Shown here: positions 27,796-36,373 of the stretch, piece after piece
How positions within the stretch are numbered: position 1 is the first letter of the stretch
How the letters are laid out: every line of letters begins with the position of its first letter
Assembly: GCF_044751345.1 (NCBI RefSeq)
Contig: NZ_JBIWXY010000001.1
Span: 434,001 to 498,000 of the forward strand
Source: Methylobacillus methanolivorans
Lineage (GTDB): Bacteria; Pseudomonadota; Gammaproteobacteria; Burkholderiales; Methylophilaceae
DNA: 64,000 bases
Direction: 5' to 3'
The notes under the pieces: model-generated
The model's database searches: none
What the model was told of the DNA's origin: nothing
What the model saw: the letters and a program-made list of their open reading frames with translations, nothing else
Made by a program: the position numbers and the translations under genes

Positions 27796-29517
27796 ATGAA
27801 GCAAGGTGTGCAGACGGCGAGGCAGCCTGGGCAGGGAGAGGTGCACGCGCTTTTCAACCTATACAATACGGGCCAGCTTCAAGCGGCGGAAGCAAAAGCC
27901 CGTGCCTTGATCAAGCAATATCCCTCCGCGTTGGTCGTTTACAACGTATTGGGTGTTGCATTAGAAGGGCAAGGTAAGTTTGAAGAAGCGGTACAAAGCT
28001 ACCGCAGGGCGCTGGCCATTAACCCTGCTATTTCTGAAATACATTTTAACCTGGGGTCGGTGTTGTCGCAGCTTGGGCGCGATGATGAGGCGATGACTGC
28101 TTATCAGCGAGCGATTGCGATCAGCCCTGGCCTGGCGGTTGCGCATTTCAACCTGGCGACACTACTACAAAAAAAGCAGTTGCTGGAAGATGCCATCAAG
28201 CATTACCGACAAGCTGTGGTGATCGAGCCAGGTTTTTTTGAAGCTTATGGTGCCATGGGTACCGCCTTGCAACAGCAGGGGCATCTGGATGATGCGATCG
28301 CATGTTATCGTCAATCCCTGGCAATTTCTGACCATGCCTTGGGGCATTTCAATCTTGCTACTGCATTGCGCGACCGCGGTGCCTTGGAGCAAGCTGTGTC
28401 GCATTATCGCCAGGCGATTGTGATGCAGCCAAATTATCCTGATGCGCACAATAATCTCGGTGAGGTGTTCCGGGATCAAGGGAATATGGAAAATGCAGTG
28501 GCTTGCTATCTGCAGGCGTTACGCATGCAGCCAGGCCATCGAGCCGCTTCGTTCAATATGGCGCAATTTTTCTATGATGCCGGGAAGTTTATCGAGGCTA
28601 TTCCGTATTTTGAGGATGCCCGCCAGGAGGATTGGCAGGAGCGCATTCTCTACTGTCTGTACAAATCCGAGCAGTACGAGATTTTTCGCCGCCGCCTGAT
28701 ACCTATGCTTGAGGTAAAAGAGCATGTGTCGCCATTCCTGGCGACCTTGTCCACGCATTACGCGACCAATTTTCATACCGATGATGGCTATCGCTTTTGC
28801 AAGCAGCCCATGGACTATGTGTTCCATCGGAGCATCAAGACATTAGCCGAGCCGGATAGCCCGCTGCTGGAGCAATTGCTGAATGACATCAACCTGACCG
28901 AGATCGCCGAGCGCAAGCAGGGACGATTGCATCATGGGATGCAGTCCGCAGGCAATCTGTTCAAGCGCAAGGAAGATGCATTCCGCGAATTGGCAGATTT
29001 GATTCGTGCTGAAGTGCTTGCCTACGCGGAACAGTTTAAGGGGCAGGATTGTGATCTCATGCGGCACTTTCCTGAACAGGTAGAGTTTGCCAGTTCCTGG
29101 TATGTGCGTATGCGTCAGGGTGGGCATTTGACTTCGCACATTCATGAGATCGGCTGGCTGAGTGGCTGTGTATATCTGGCGCTGCCGCAGCAAGTGCAGG
29201 GGCAGCATGATGGTTGCATTGAGTTCAGTACCCATGGCGATGACTACCCCAAGTTGCATGATGATTTTCCTGCCAAGACAATCAAGCCAGCCGTGGGGGA
29301 TATCGTGCTGTTTCCCTCTTCGTTATTTCATCGCACCATTCCGTTTCACTCTGATGAAGAGCGAATTTGTATCGCGTTTGACATCAAGCCAGCGACAACA
29401 TTCACACAGAAGGCACTAAGCTTTAATAGCATGAAAGTGCTCCTGTTTACAGCGTTCAACCTGGTGGTGGCGGAAATTGCCGAGATAGCGGCCTGGTCAT
29501 TGCGTTTGGTGGTCTAG
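27796..29517 (+). CDS. TPR protein with C-terminal 2OG-Fe(II) oxygenase-like domain
   Basis: Protein of 573 residues with RBS GGAG 7 nt upstream. Residues about 15-290 hold roughly eight 34-residue TPR units (typical ends are ALAINPAISEIHFNLG and AIVMQPNYPDAHNNLGEVF). Residues about 335-535 resemble the putative 2OG-Fe(II) oxygenase family: FASSWYVRMRQGGHLTSHIH, a pair of His at 448 and 450, then a distal LFHRTIPF and an Arg in EERICIAFDI, the expected metal and 2-oxoglutarate ligands. The last 28 residues are hydrophobic and look like a membrane or amphipathic tail. Such fusions may hydroxylate proteins or glycans; the substrate is unknown. It is flanked by terminators, so it is probably monocistronic. 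Confidence 0.85.
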   Translation: MKQGVQTARQPGQGEVHALFNLYNTGQLQAAEAKARALIKQYPSALVVYNVLGVALEGQGKFEEAVQSYRRALAINPAISEIHFNLGSVLSQLGRDDEAMTAYQRAIAISPGLAVAHFNLATLLQKKQLLEDAIKHYRQAVVIEPGFFEAYGAMGTALQQQGHLDDAIACYRQSLAISDHALGHFNLATALRDRGALEQAVSHYRQAIVMQPNYPDAHNNLGEVFRDQGNMENAVACYLQALRMQPGHRAASFNMAQFFYDAGKFIEAIPYFEDARQEDWQERILYCLYKSEQYEIFRRRLIPMLEVKEHVSPFLATLSTHYATNFHTDDGYRFCKQPMDYVFHRSIKTLAEPDSPLLEQLLNDINLTEIAERKQGRLHHGMQSAGNLFKRKEDAFRELADLIRAEVLAYAEQFKGQDCDLMRHFPEQVEFASSWYVRMRQGGHLTSHIHEIGWLSGCVYLALPQQVQGQHDGCIEFSTHGDDYPKLHDDFPAKTIKPAVGDIVLFPSSLFHRTIPFHSDEERICIAFDIKPATTFTQKALSFNSMKVLLFTAFNLVVAEIAEIAAWSLRLVV

Positions 29518-29532
29518 CCAGTTTGCTGGTTG

Positions 29533-29585
29533 CCCCGGGATTCTCCTTGCTTTCCCTGACCTAGCCCGGGGTGACCATTTTTCTC
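29533..29585 (+). terminator. Possible terminator after the TPR gene
   Basis: CCCCGGG (29533-29539) can pair with CCCGGGG (29565-29571) over a long loop, followed by TGACCATTTTTCTC. The long loop makes this a weak call. Confidence 0.3.
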
Positions 29586-29641
29586 AGTGGGTTTTCGTCT
29601 AACTGCCGGATGCATGGCGGGCTGGCTGGCGAGGGATGCGC

Positions 29642-29656
29642 TATAATTCCATTCCT
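29642..29656 (+). promoter_or_regulatory. -10 element next to rmuC start
   Basis: TATAAT at 29642-29647 ends exactly 9 nt before the rmuC ATG at 29657. No Shine-Dalgarno sequence is present. This is the third case of this spacing in the window. Confidence 0.55.
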
Positions 29657-30982
29657 ATGATAGATACATTGCTTCTCATCGCCGCGCTAGTCTCACTGAT
29701 TATTCTGCTCTGGCTTGCCTATCGTCAGTCGAATAGCGCTAATGCTGACCAACAATTACTGCAGCAGCTCGAGGCAAAGCACCGCGAAATGCTGCGCGAC
29801 CTCAATGATGGCCTCAACAAATTGGGCGATCGCCTGAATCAATCCTCAAATGAACAAGCCGAGCGCTTGCGTGCTGCAGTAGCGCAAGAGTTGCAACAAA
29901 CACGTGATGCCATGAAGGTGCTGGAGTTGAGCCAGACGGAAAGCCTGGCACACACGCGCGAGACCATGCTGGAACGTCTGCATGTGACATTAGCAGAGCA
30001 GGGCAAGGCAGAGCAGGCCTTGATCCAGGACACGATGCTCAAGGCTACTACCCAGCTTACCAACAGTATTGAGGCATTGACCAAGACGGTAGATGGTCGC
30101 CTGGAGCAAATTGGCGGCAAGGTGTCAGAGCGCCTGGATGAAGGTTTCAAGAAAACCAACGATACCTTTGTGCGCGTCATGGAACGTCTGGCTACTATTG
30201 ACGAGGCACAGAAGAAGATTGATGGCTTGACGACCAATGTAGTGAGCCTGCAAGAGCTACTGGGTGACAAGCGCTCACGCGGTGCTTTTGGCGAAGTGCA
30301 ACTAGAAGCCTTGGTGCGCAACGTGTTGCCCGTCACTTCCTATGCCATGCAGCATACGCTGGGCAACGGTACGCGGGTAGATTGCGCGTTGTTCCTGCCT
30401 GAGCCTACCGGTACGGTCGCGGTTGACTCCAAGTTCCCGCTGGAAAATTATCACCGCATGCTGGATCGTGACATCACTGATGCCGAGCGTGTGACTGCGC
30501 AGCGTCAGTTCAAGGCGGATGTAAAAAAACATGTGGATGATATTGCCAGCAAGTACATCATCCCGAATGTGACCTCAGACGGTGCTGTGATGTTCATCCC
30601 TGCGGAGGCCGTGTTTGCCGAGATTCATGCTTATCATCCTGACCTGGTTGATTATGCGATGAGCCGCCGGGTATGGGTGGTGTCGCCCACCACGCTGATG
30701 GCGGTGCTCAATACTGCGCGCGCTGTGCTCAAGGATGTGGAAACCCGCAAGCAGGTGCATATCATCAAGGATGAGCTGGGTAAGCTTTCCAAGGAGTTTT
30801 CGCGCTTCGATGTGCGTATGAAGAAACTTGCCGACCATATTCGCCAAGCCCATGAGGATGTGCAGGATGTGCACACCACGAGCCAGAAAATCTCGCGCCG
30901 CTTTGCGCAGATTGAGCGCGTAGAGCTCGAAGGCGAAGCGCAGGTGGGCCTGGCGTTACCGGATAACGATTTAGAGGAGTAG
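29657..30982 (+). CDS. rmuC: DNA recombination protein RmuC
   Basis: Membrane-anchored coiled-coil protein, 441 residues from ATG 29657 (MIDTLLLIAALVSL). A start at 29636 would lie upstream of the -10. One N-terminal transmembrane helix (residues 3-22) is followed by a long coiled coil to about residue 190, then the RmuC nuclease-like domain (KRSRGAFGEVQLEALVRNVL; DSKFPLENYHRML; RRVWVVSPTTLMAVLNTAR). The family limits rearrangements at inverted repeats. The 59-residue ORF starts 4 nt after its stop, so rmuC may head an operon that includes moaD and moaE. Confidence 0.95.
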   Translation: MIDTLLLIAALVSLIILLWLAYRQSNSANADQQLLQQLEAKHREMLRDLNDGLNKLGDRLNQSSNEQAERLRAAVAQELQQTRDAMKVLELSQTESLAHTRETMLERLHVTLAEQGKAEQALIQDTMLKATTQLTNSIEALTKTVDGRLEQIGGKVSERLDEGFKKTNDTFVRVMERLATIDEAQKKIDGLTTNVVSLQELLGDKRSRGAFGEVQLEALVRNVLPVTSYAMQHTLGNGTRVDCALFLPEPTGTVAVDSKFPLENYHRMLDRDITDAERVTAQRQFKADVKKHVDDIASKYIIPNVTSDGAVMFIPAEAVFAEIHAYHPDLVDYAMSRRVWVVSPTTLMAVLNTARAVLKDVETRKQVHIIKDELGKLSKEFSRFDVRMKKLADHIRQAHEDVQDVHTTSQKISRRFAQIERVELEGEAQVGLALPDNDLEE

Positions 30983-30986
30983 TAAC

Positions 30987-31166
30987 ATGAGTGATGAACA
31001 GGGCTTGATCATGCTGATCCAGCAATATGCCAGCAAATTTGGCATTACCTTCAGTTCCAGCTTGATGGACAACGAAGAGCACAAGCAAAAATTATTGATG
31101 CTGATGATGGATGCCATCAACGGTAAGCGCGGCCCTGTGACCGATCAGGATGTAACTGGCGCATGA
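30987..31166 (+). CDS. Small hypothetical protein, 59 aa
   Basis: An ATG at 30987 with GAGGAG about 8 nt upstream opens a frame of 59 codons ending in TGA at 31164-31166, overlapping the moaD ATG (31163) by 4 nt. The protein begins MSDEQGLIMLIQQYASKFG, is Met- and acidic-rich in the middle, and has no recognised domain. The tight coupling on both sides (rmuC stop 4 nt before, ATGA with moaD) supports real translation. Function unknown; a role beside molybdopterin synthase is only suggested by position. Confidence 0.7.
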   Translation: MSDEQGLIMLIQQYASKFGITFSSSLMDNEEHKQKLLMLMMDAINGKRGPVTDQDVTGA

Positions 31167-31414
31167 TCCAGTTGCTGTACTTTGCCAGGCTACGTGAGGC
31201 GTTGGGTAGTGATGGCGAAAGCCTGGACTGGCAAGAGCCTGGTACAGTTGCTGCACTGAAGCAGAAGTTGGCCACACGCGGCGGTGCCTGGCAGGAGCAA
31301 TTTGCGGGCAATACCAGCCTGCGTGCTGCTGTTAACCAAGAGTTGGTGCCAGACACTATGCTCATCAAGCCTGGTGATGAGGTGGCATTTTTCCCACCTG
31401 TGACAGGGGGCTAG
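31163..31414 (+). CDS. moaD: Molybdopterin synthase small subunit MoaD
   Basis: Ubiquitin-like sulfur carrier of 83 residues ending in the required Gly-Gly (PPVTGG), whose C-terminus becomes the thiocarboxylate that delivers sulfur to cyclic pyranopterin. The start MIQLLYFARLREALG is typical. It overlaps the upstream small ORF by 4 nt and directly abuts moaE. Confidence 0.95.
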   Translation: MIQLLYFARLREALGSDGESLDWQEPGTVAALKQKLATRGGAWQEQFAGNTSLRAAVNQELVPDTMLIKPGDEVAFFPPVTGG

Positions 31415-31864
31415 ATGATGGTACGCGTACAGCAAGAAGATTTTGACGTTGGGGTAGAAACTACCCGGCTACGCTTGCAATACCCTCAGGCAGGTGCCGT
31501 AGTTTCCTTCACTGGGCAAGTGCGCGACCTGAATGACGGCCAATCCATCGCGAGCCTGACGCTGGAGCATTATCCAGGGATGACCGAAAAATCCCTGGCT
31601 GCAATTGTTGAGCAAGCCAAGCAACGCTGGCATATATTCGATGCGCTCGTGATCCATCGTATTGGCACCTTGCCACCACAGGCACAAATCGTGCTGGTGA
31701 TAGTCGTCAGTGCGCATAGAGGCGACGCTTTTGCAGCGTGTGAATTCATCATGGATTACCTCAAAACCGAAGCGCCATTCTGGAAGAAGGAAGTCACGCC
31801 AGAAGGAGCCAAGTGGCTGGATGAACGTGCGAGTGACCATGCTGCACGCGAACGCTGGCAATAA
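31415..31864 (+). CDS. moaE: Molybdopterin synthase catalytic subunit MoaE
   Basis: Large subunit, 149 residues, starting at the base after the moaD stop (two Met codons in a row, 31415 and 31418). It has the family blocks AVVSFTGQVRD, LTLEHYPGMTEK, IHRIGTLPPQAQIVLV and the active-site block APFWKKEVTPEGAKW with the conserved lysines. It acts with MoaD to insert two sulfurs into precursor Z in the cytoplasm. No other moa gene is in the window. Confidence 0.96.
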   Translation: MMVRVQQEDFDVGVETTRLRLQYPQAGAVVSFTGQVRDLNDGQSIASLTLEHYPGMTEKSLAAIVEQAKQRWHIFDALVIHRIGTLPPQAQIVLVIVVSAHRGDAFAACEFIMDYLKTEAPFWKKEVTPEGAKWLDERASDHAARERWQ

Positions 31865-31901
31865 ATACTCTACAACCTCAATTTCATATTTTCCCATCTG
31901 A

Positions 31902-34052
31902 ATGTTAAGCAAGCTCACAGCGCCACAACTCAATATATCCATTGATTCAACCAGCCTGGGCTTTGCAAGCACAGCTGAATTATTAGCCGAGATTGATAGC
32001 GATCACCTGACCTGGATTGGGCAGGAGCGTGCATTGTCCGCCGCTAGTTTCGGCCTGCGCATGCAGCAACCTGGCTATCACATGTTGGTCATTGGCGAGC
32101 CTGCTTCCGGGCGTACCTCATTGCTCAAGAGTATGGTCGGACAAATGCTGAAGCAGCAGCCTGTGCCGCCTGATCTGGTCTATCTGCAGAATTTCCTGCT
32201 GCCAGAAAAGCCGCTATTGTTGCGTTTGCAGGCAGGTAAAGGCGCTGAGTTGCGCCAGTTGTTAGAGCAATTTGTGCGTAGGCAATTGCGTGCTATTCCG
32301 GCATTGTTGCAGTTCAAGCGGTCTCCGGAGCGGCAGCCAGAGATTTTGCATGGTGACAACTCCCCTGCAGCAAAACTGAAGTCTTTCCTGGAGCAAGAAC
32401 TGGCAACCATTCGCGAGCAGATGTTGCCACACTTGATTGATCACGCTGTGTTTGAGCGCTGGTCAGCACAGCTGGTACAAGAGGTGCTGGATAATGCTGA
32501 CCTGTTTGCCACGAATAATGAAGCAGATGACATGCTTGAGGCTTTTCTCGGGCGTTGTCGTGCCAACCTGCTATTGAGCCATGATGCCATTGGCGGGGCA
32601 CCTGTCGTGTATGACGATGACCCTAGCCATGCATCCTTATTTGGTGGCGTAGAAGCTTCAGCTGATCACATCCCTGATTTCATGCGGCTCAAGGCAGGTA
32701 ATCTGCTGCGAGCTAATGGTGGTGCGCTGATCTTGCATCTGGAAGATATTCTCGCCGACCAGCAATCTGGAGCAAATCCATTACTGGAAAAGCTGGGGCG
32801 TGTCTTGCGCAACCGCAAGTTGCAGATTGAGGATAGTGGAAGTGCCTCAGGTAATGCTGCGTTGAGCACCTTAACTCCGGCTGCCTTGCCACTAGACTTT
32901 AAGTTGATCCTGATCGCCAGTCGCGACGATTACTATCATTTGCACGAAGAACATCCAGCCTTTTTGGAGCATTTCCGTACCAAGGTGGAGTTTGCCGACA
33001 ATGCCAAGGCGACACCCGCGCTATATCGCCAGCTGGCTATCTATCTTGCATGCTATTGTGCTGCATCTGGCTTACCTCACTTTACAGCCGCTGCCGTATC
33101 ACGCTTGCTGCAAGTCTTGCACGAGTGGGAAGAGGACCAAGCACGGGTCAATCTCGCATTGGGGGCGTGGTTGCCCTTGGTGCAGGAGGCGGCTGCTTTG
33201 GTTGTGGATGATCAGCTCGTTGACGTGGCAGAAGTTGAGCTGGCCCTTGCGGCAACGCGGCATCGGCACAGTTATGCCGAGGAGCAGATTCGTGACTCTA
33301 TTCTCGATGGCGAGATCAAGATTGCCGTGACGGGGCAGGCAGTTGGCCGCATTAATGGCCTGACGCATATTGATATGGGAGATGCCGAGTTTGGTTCGCC
33401 GGTACAGATTTCCGCCCGTTGTCACCCTGGGCGGCAGGGCGTGATCAATATAGACCGCGAGGTTAAGCTCACCGGGCCGCAGCACGACAAAGGCATGTTT
33501 ATTTTGCAACACTGGCTGGCAGCCATGTTTACCCAGCAAGCCCCGCTCTCCCTCAATGCCTCGTTGGTATTTGAGCAGGAGTATCACGGAGTAGAGGGCG
33601 ATTCTGCTTCTTGTGCAGAGTTATATGCATTGCTTTCCAGCCTATCAGGCTTGCCATTGTCACAAGGCATTGCGGTGACTGGCGCATTGAACCAGCATGG
33701 TGATGTGCTGCCGATTGGTGGCATCAATGAAAAAATTGAAGGCCATTTCCGCTTGTGCGAAAAACTGGGCTTGAATGGAGAGCAGGGCGTGTTGTTGCCT
33801 ACGAGCAACCTGCGGCATGTGCTATTACACCAAGATATTGTCAATGCCGTGGCGAATGGCATGTTCCATATCTACGCCATGGAGCATGTGCTGGATGGCA
33901 TCGCACTACTGACAGGCTTGCCAGCGGGCGCGGCGGATATTGATGGTGCTTACCCTGAGGGCACGGTGCTTGGCCATGCACAGCAAGGTTTACAGGTGTA
34001 TCAGGATATCTACCAGCGTAACCAGCAGCCTAGAGGAAAGAGGCATGAGTGA
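31902..34052 (+). CDS. Lon-related ATP-dependent protease (LonH/YcbZ-like)
   Basis: Protein of 716 residues with an N-terminal AAA-like region and a C-terminal Lon protease domain. The proteolytic dyad is visible: Ser in GVEGDSASCAELYAL and Lys in GGINEKIEGHF, about 42 residues apart. The P-loop reads GEPASGRTSLLK, with Arg where Lys is normal. Residues around 250-330 (SLFGG, LRANGGALILHLEDIL) match the Walker B region of the family. It lacks the long N-terminal domain of LonA. A possible -10-like TATTTT is 9 nt before the ATG. The hslR gene overlaps its end by 8 nt. Confidence 0.88.
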   Translation: MLSKLTAPQLNISIDSTSLGFASTAELLAEIDSDHLTWIGQERALSAASFGLRMQQPGYHMLVIGEPASGRTSLLKSMVGQMLKQQPVPPDLVYLQNFLLPEKPLLLRLQAGKGAELRQLLEQFVRRQLRAIPALLQFKRSPERQPEILHGDNSPAAKLKSFLEQELATIREQMLPHLIDHAVFERWSAQLVQEVLDNADLFATNNEADDMLEAFLGRCRANLLLSHDAIGGAPVVYDDDPSHASLFGGVEASADHIPDFMRLKAGNLLRANGGALILHLEDILADQQSGANPLLEKLGRVLRNRKLQIEDSGSASGNAALSTLTPAALPLDFKLILIASRDDYYHLHEEHPAFLEHFRTKVEFADNAKATPALYRQLAIYLACYCAASGLPHFTAAAVSRLLQVLHEWEEDQARVNLALGAWLPLVQEAAALVVDDQLVDVAEVELALAATRHRHSYAEEQIRDSILDGEIKIAVTGQAVGRINGLTHIDMGDAEFGSPVQISARCHPGRQGVINIDREVKLTGPQHDKGMFILQHWLAAMFTQQAPLSLNASLVFEQEYHGVEGDSASCAELYALLSSLSGLPLSQGIAVTGALNQHGDVLPIGGINEKIEGHFRLCEKLGLNGEQGVLLPTSNLRHVLLHQDIVNAVANGMFHIYAMEHVLDGIALLTGLPAGAADIDGAYPEGTVLGHAQQGLQVYQDIYQRNQQPRGKRHE

Positions 34053-34440
34053 GCAGGATAACAAGTGTCGCCTGGACAAATGGTTATGGGCTGCCCGTTT
34101 CTTCAAGACTCGCAGCCTGGCAACTGATGCGGTAGATAGCGGCAAAGTACATGTGGATGGCGACCGTGCTAAGCCAGCCAAGGAAGTTCGCCTTGGGCAG
34201 GTGATTCATATTCGCCGTAAAGAGCTGGAAGTAGAAGTGGTGGTGCGCGGCTTGAGCATTCAACGCCGTGGTGCGCCAGAAGCGGTGCTATTGTATGAGG
34301 AAACACCCGAGAGTATCAGCAAACGGGAAAATCTAGCCGTGACACGCGAGCATGAGCATGGCCAGCGCGAGCGTGGTATGGGCCGCCCGACCAAGCGTCA
34401 GCGCCGTGACATCAAGAAGTTTACTGGGATTGATTGGTAA
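34045..34440 (+). CDS. hslR: Heat-shock protein 15 (S4-domain RNA-binding)
   Basis: 131 residues from ATG 34045, behind GAGGAAAGAGG; it overlaps the protease gene by 8 nt, so the two are probably coupled. The S4 domain occupies residues 8-70 (RLDKWLWAARFFKTRSLATD; SGKVHVDGDRAKPAKEV), followed by a basic C-terminal tail (RPTKRQRRDIKKFTG). Hsp15 binds free 50S subunits with stalled nascent chains. Pairing with a protease gene fits a stress-recovery role. A longer frame from 33940 would be non-homologous. Confidence 0.93.
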   Translation: MSEQDNKCRLDKWLWAARFFKTRSLATDAVDSGKVHVDGDRAKPAKEVRLGQVIHIRRKELEVEVVVRGLSIQRRGAPEAVLLYEETPESISKRENLAVTREHEHGQRERGMGRPTKRQRRDIKKFTGIDW

Positions 34441-34496
34441 TTTAGTTGCTATCACGTTATTCAATCAAGAGAAGAGGGGTGGGTAGAGCTGCCGGA

Positions 34497-35612
34497 TTAA
34501 AACAGCCCCAGCTGCTCTGGCCTGCCAGGTACTTGAAATAACGCAGTGTTCATTTCCAGGTGACGCTTGTTAAAGCCAAGTTTCTTGCTGGTGAGGCTAA
34601 AACGTTGCCTGATCATATCTGCGAATAATCCGCTACCACGCATGCGTTCGTGAAAGTTCGCTTGATTGTTTTTACCATCACGGCTTTGGCGAACGATGCT
34701 CATGACATGACTGGCCTTGAGCGGATAGTGGTGCACCAGCCACTCCTCGAATAAAGGCGCAACCTCTAAGGGTAGCCGCAATAACACATAACCTGCACTG
34801 GTTGCACCAGCCTCATGGGCGGCTATTAATATTTGCTCAAGCTCGGGATCAGTCAGCACGGGAATAATGGGCGCTGTCATAAGCCCGGTGGGAATACCTG
34901 CCTCATGTAATCGCCTGATGGTTTCCAATCGGCGTTGCGGTGCAGCTGCTCTGGGTTCAAGGGAGCGGCTGAGCTTGTTGCTCAAGGTTGTGACAGAAAT
35001 AAAAACCTGCGCCAGACCTGCGCTTGCCATCTCAGCCAGGATATCGATATCACGCTCTATCATAGCTGATTTGGTGACTATGCTCACCGGGTGTTTACAT
35101 TCTGCCAAGACTTGCAGCACTTGCCGTGTGATTTGCTGCTGTTTTTCCAGTGGTTGGTATGGGTCTGTATTCGTCCCCATGGCGATGGGCGCGCAGTGAT
35201 AATTCTTTTTGCTCAATTCCTTGCGTAGTAGCTTGGCTGCATCAGGCTTGATTAAAATCCTGCTCTCAAAATCTAGCCCAGCTGATAAGCCAAGATAGGT
35301 ATGGCTGGGGCGGGCAAAGCAATAGATGCACCCATGCTCGCAGCCTCTATAAGGGTTGATCGAGCGATCAAAGGGAACATCAGGCGAGTTATTCCAGTTG
35401 ATGATGCTACGTGTGTTGTCGATTAGCACCTCAGTGGTTATTGGTGCCAACTCTTGTTCTAGATTGTCCCAGCCGTCATCAGCATCCGCATGCTGAAACT
35501 GCTCGAAGCGACCGCTATGGTTGCTGATCGCGCCACGCCCTTTGTAAATAAGCGGGCGCGGCACCTCATGTGGACTGTTACTACCAGGGGATTTCTTGTC
35601 CATCATATGCAT
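34497..35612 (-). CDS. PA0069-family radical SAM protein
   Basis: About 371 residues if started at 35612, where AGGCAAG precedes; Met codons at 35606 and 35603 are alternatives. The family start RPLIYKGRGAISNHSGRFE is clear, followed by the iron-sulfur motif RGCEHGCIYCFARPSH (CxxxCxxC) and the SPL-like block ESRILIKPDAAKLLRKEL. The family is related to spore photoproduct lyase-like radical SAM enzymes and is of unproven function. The 5' end overlaps the end of the upstream SDR gene on the same strand, so the two form an operon. It is convergent with hslR across 56 nt with no clear terminator. Confidence 0.88.
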   Translation of the reverse strand: MHMMDKKSPGSNSPHEVPRPLIYKGRGAISNHSGRFEQFQHADADDGWDNLEQELAPITTEVLIDNTRSIINWNNSPDVPFDRSINPYRGCEHGCIYCFARPSHTYLGLSAGLDFESRILIKPDAAKLLRKELSKKNYHCAPIAMGTNTDPYQPLEKQQQITRQVLQVLAECKHPVSIVTKSAMIERDIDILAEMASAGLAQVFISVTTLSNKLSRSLEPRAAAPQRRLETIRRLHEAGIPTGLMTAPIIPVLTDPELEQILIAAHEAGATSAGYVLLRLPLEVAPLFEEWLVHHYPLKASHVMSIVRQSRDGKNNQANFHERMRGSGLFADMIRQRFSLTSKKLGFNKRHLEMNTALFQVPGRPEQLGLF

Positions 35613-36279
35613 AAAACTTGCCTGCATCGGCAAGTGAGGCCTGATCAATGACTTTTCGTAACCCGCTGATACTTTGCTCGGTGTTGATCAGCGCATTCGG
35701 GCCACCCATATCAGTTAATACCCAGCCAGGATGCAATAAAAGCGTGGTAATGCCATCTTTTGCTAATTCGATAGATAGGCTCTTGCTGATCATGTTCAGT
35801 GCCGTCTTACTAGAGCGGTAGATGTAGCTGCCACCGCTGGTGTTGTCGGCAATGCTACCCATTTTGCTGGTCATGTTGACCAGCTTCTTGAGAGTGCCTT
35901 GCTGCAGGTGTGGCGTAAAAGCCTGTGCCACCTTGAATGGTGCTACGCTATTAATACGAAATGCCTCTATCCACGCGGCATAATCAGCTTCGCTGAATAC
36001 TTGGTTCGGGCTATCAGGATAGATACCCGCGTTATTCAGCAGAACATCAATTGGCTTGTCTGCCAAGGATGCCGCCAGATGATCCACCTGATGGAAATCA
36101 CCCACATCCAGTTGATGTACACTGATGTGCTCCTTGAACTGCATGGCAAGTTGCAAGAGTTCTTCTGAAGATTCCGGTTTGCGGCAACATGCCAGTACCT
36201 GCCATCCGGCCTCTGCATATTGCTTTGTGAACTCAAGGCCCAGGCCGCGATTGGCACCAGTGATCAATACGGTTGGCAT
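35581..36279 (-). CDS. Short-chain dehydrogenase/reductase
   Basis: Classical SDR, 232 residues: the cofactor motif TGANRGLGLEF (TGxxxGxG) at residues 7-17, NNAG near 86-89, Ser in VNMTSKMGS and the catalytic YRSSK. Close in style to the CsgA/sniffer-like carbonyl reductases. The ribosome site AAGGAG is 9 nt before the ATG. It is divergent from the MarR-type regulator gene and overlaps the radical SAM gene downstream. Substrate unknown. Confidence 0.9.
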   Translation of the reverse strand: MPTVLITGANRGLGLEFTKQYAEAGWQVLACCRKPESSEELLQLAMQFKEHISVHQLDVGDFHQVDHLAASLADKPIDVLLNNAGIYPDSPNQVFSEADYAAWIEAFRINSVAPFKVAQAFTPHLQQGTLKKLVNMTSKMGSIADNTSGGSYIYRSSKTALNMISKSLSIELAKDGITTLLLHPGWVLTDMGGPNALINTEQSISGLRKVIDQASLADAGKFYAYDGQEIPW

Positions 36280-36342
36280 AAGTCAAAACTCCTTGTCATA
36301 GCTTGTTTCTAGCATACCATTTTGCCTGTGAGTTTTTCAGGC

Positions 36343-36371
36343 TTGTGAGCGAATGTGAGTTTAGGTACACT
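36343..36371 (+). promoter_or_regulatory. Promoter of the EPS regulator gene
   Basis: TTGTGA (36343-36348), 17-nt spacer, TACACT (36366-36371), with an expected start near 36378, 35 nt before the MarR ATG. Confidence 0.6.
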
Positions 36372-36373
36372 GC

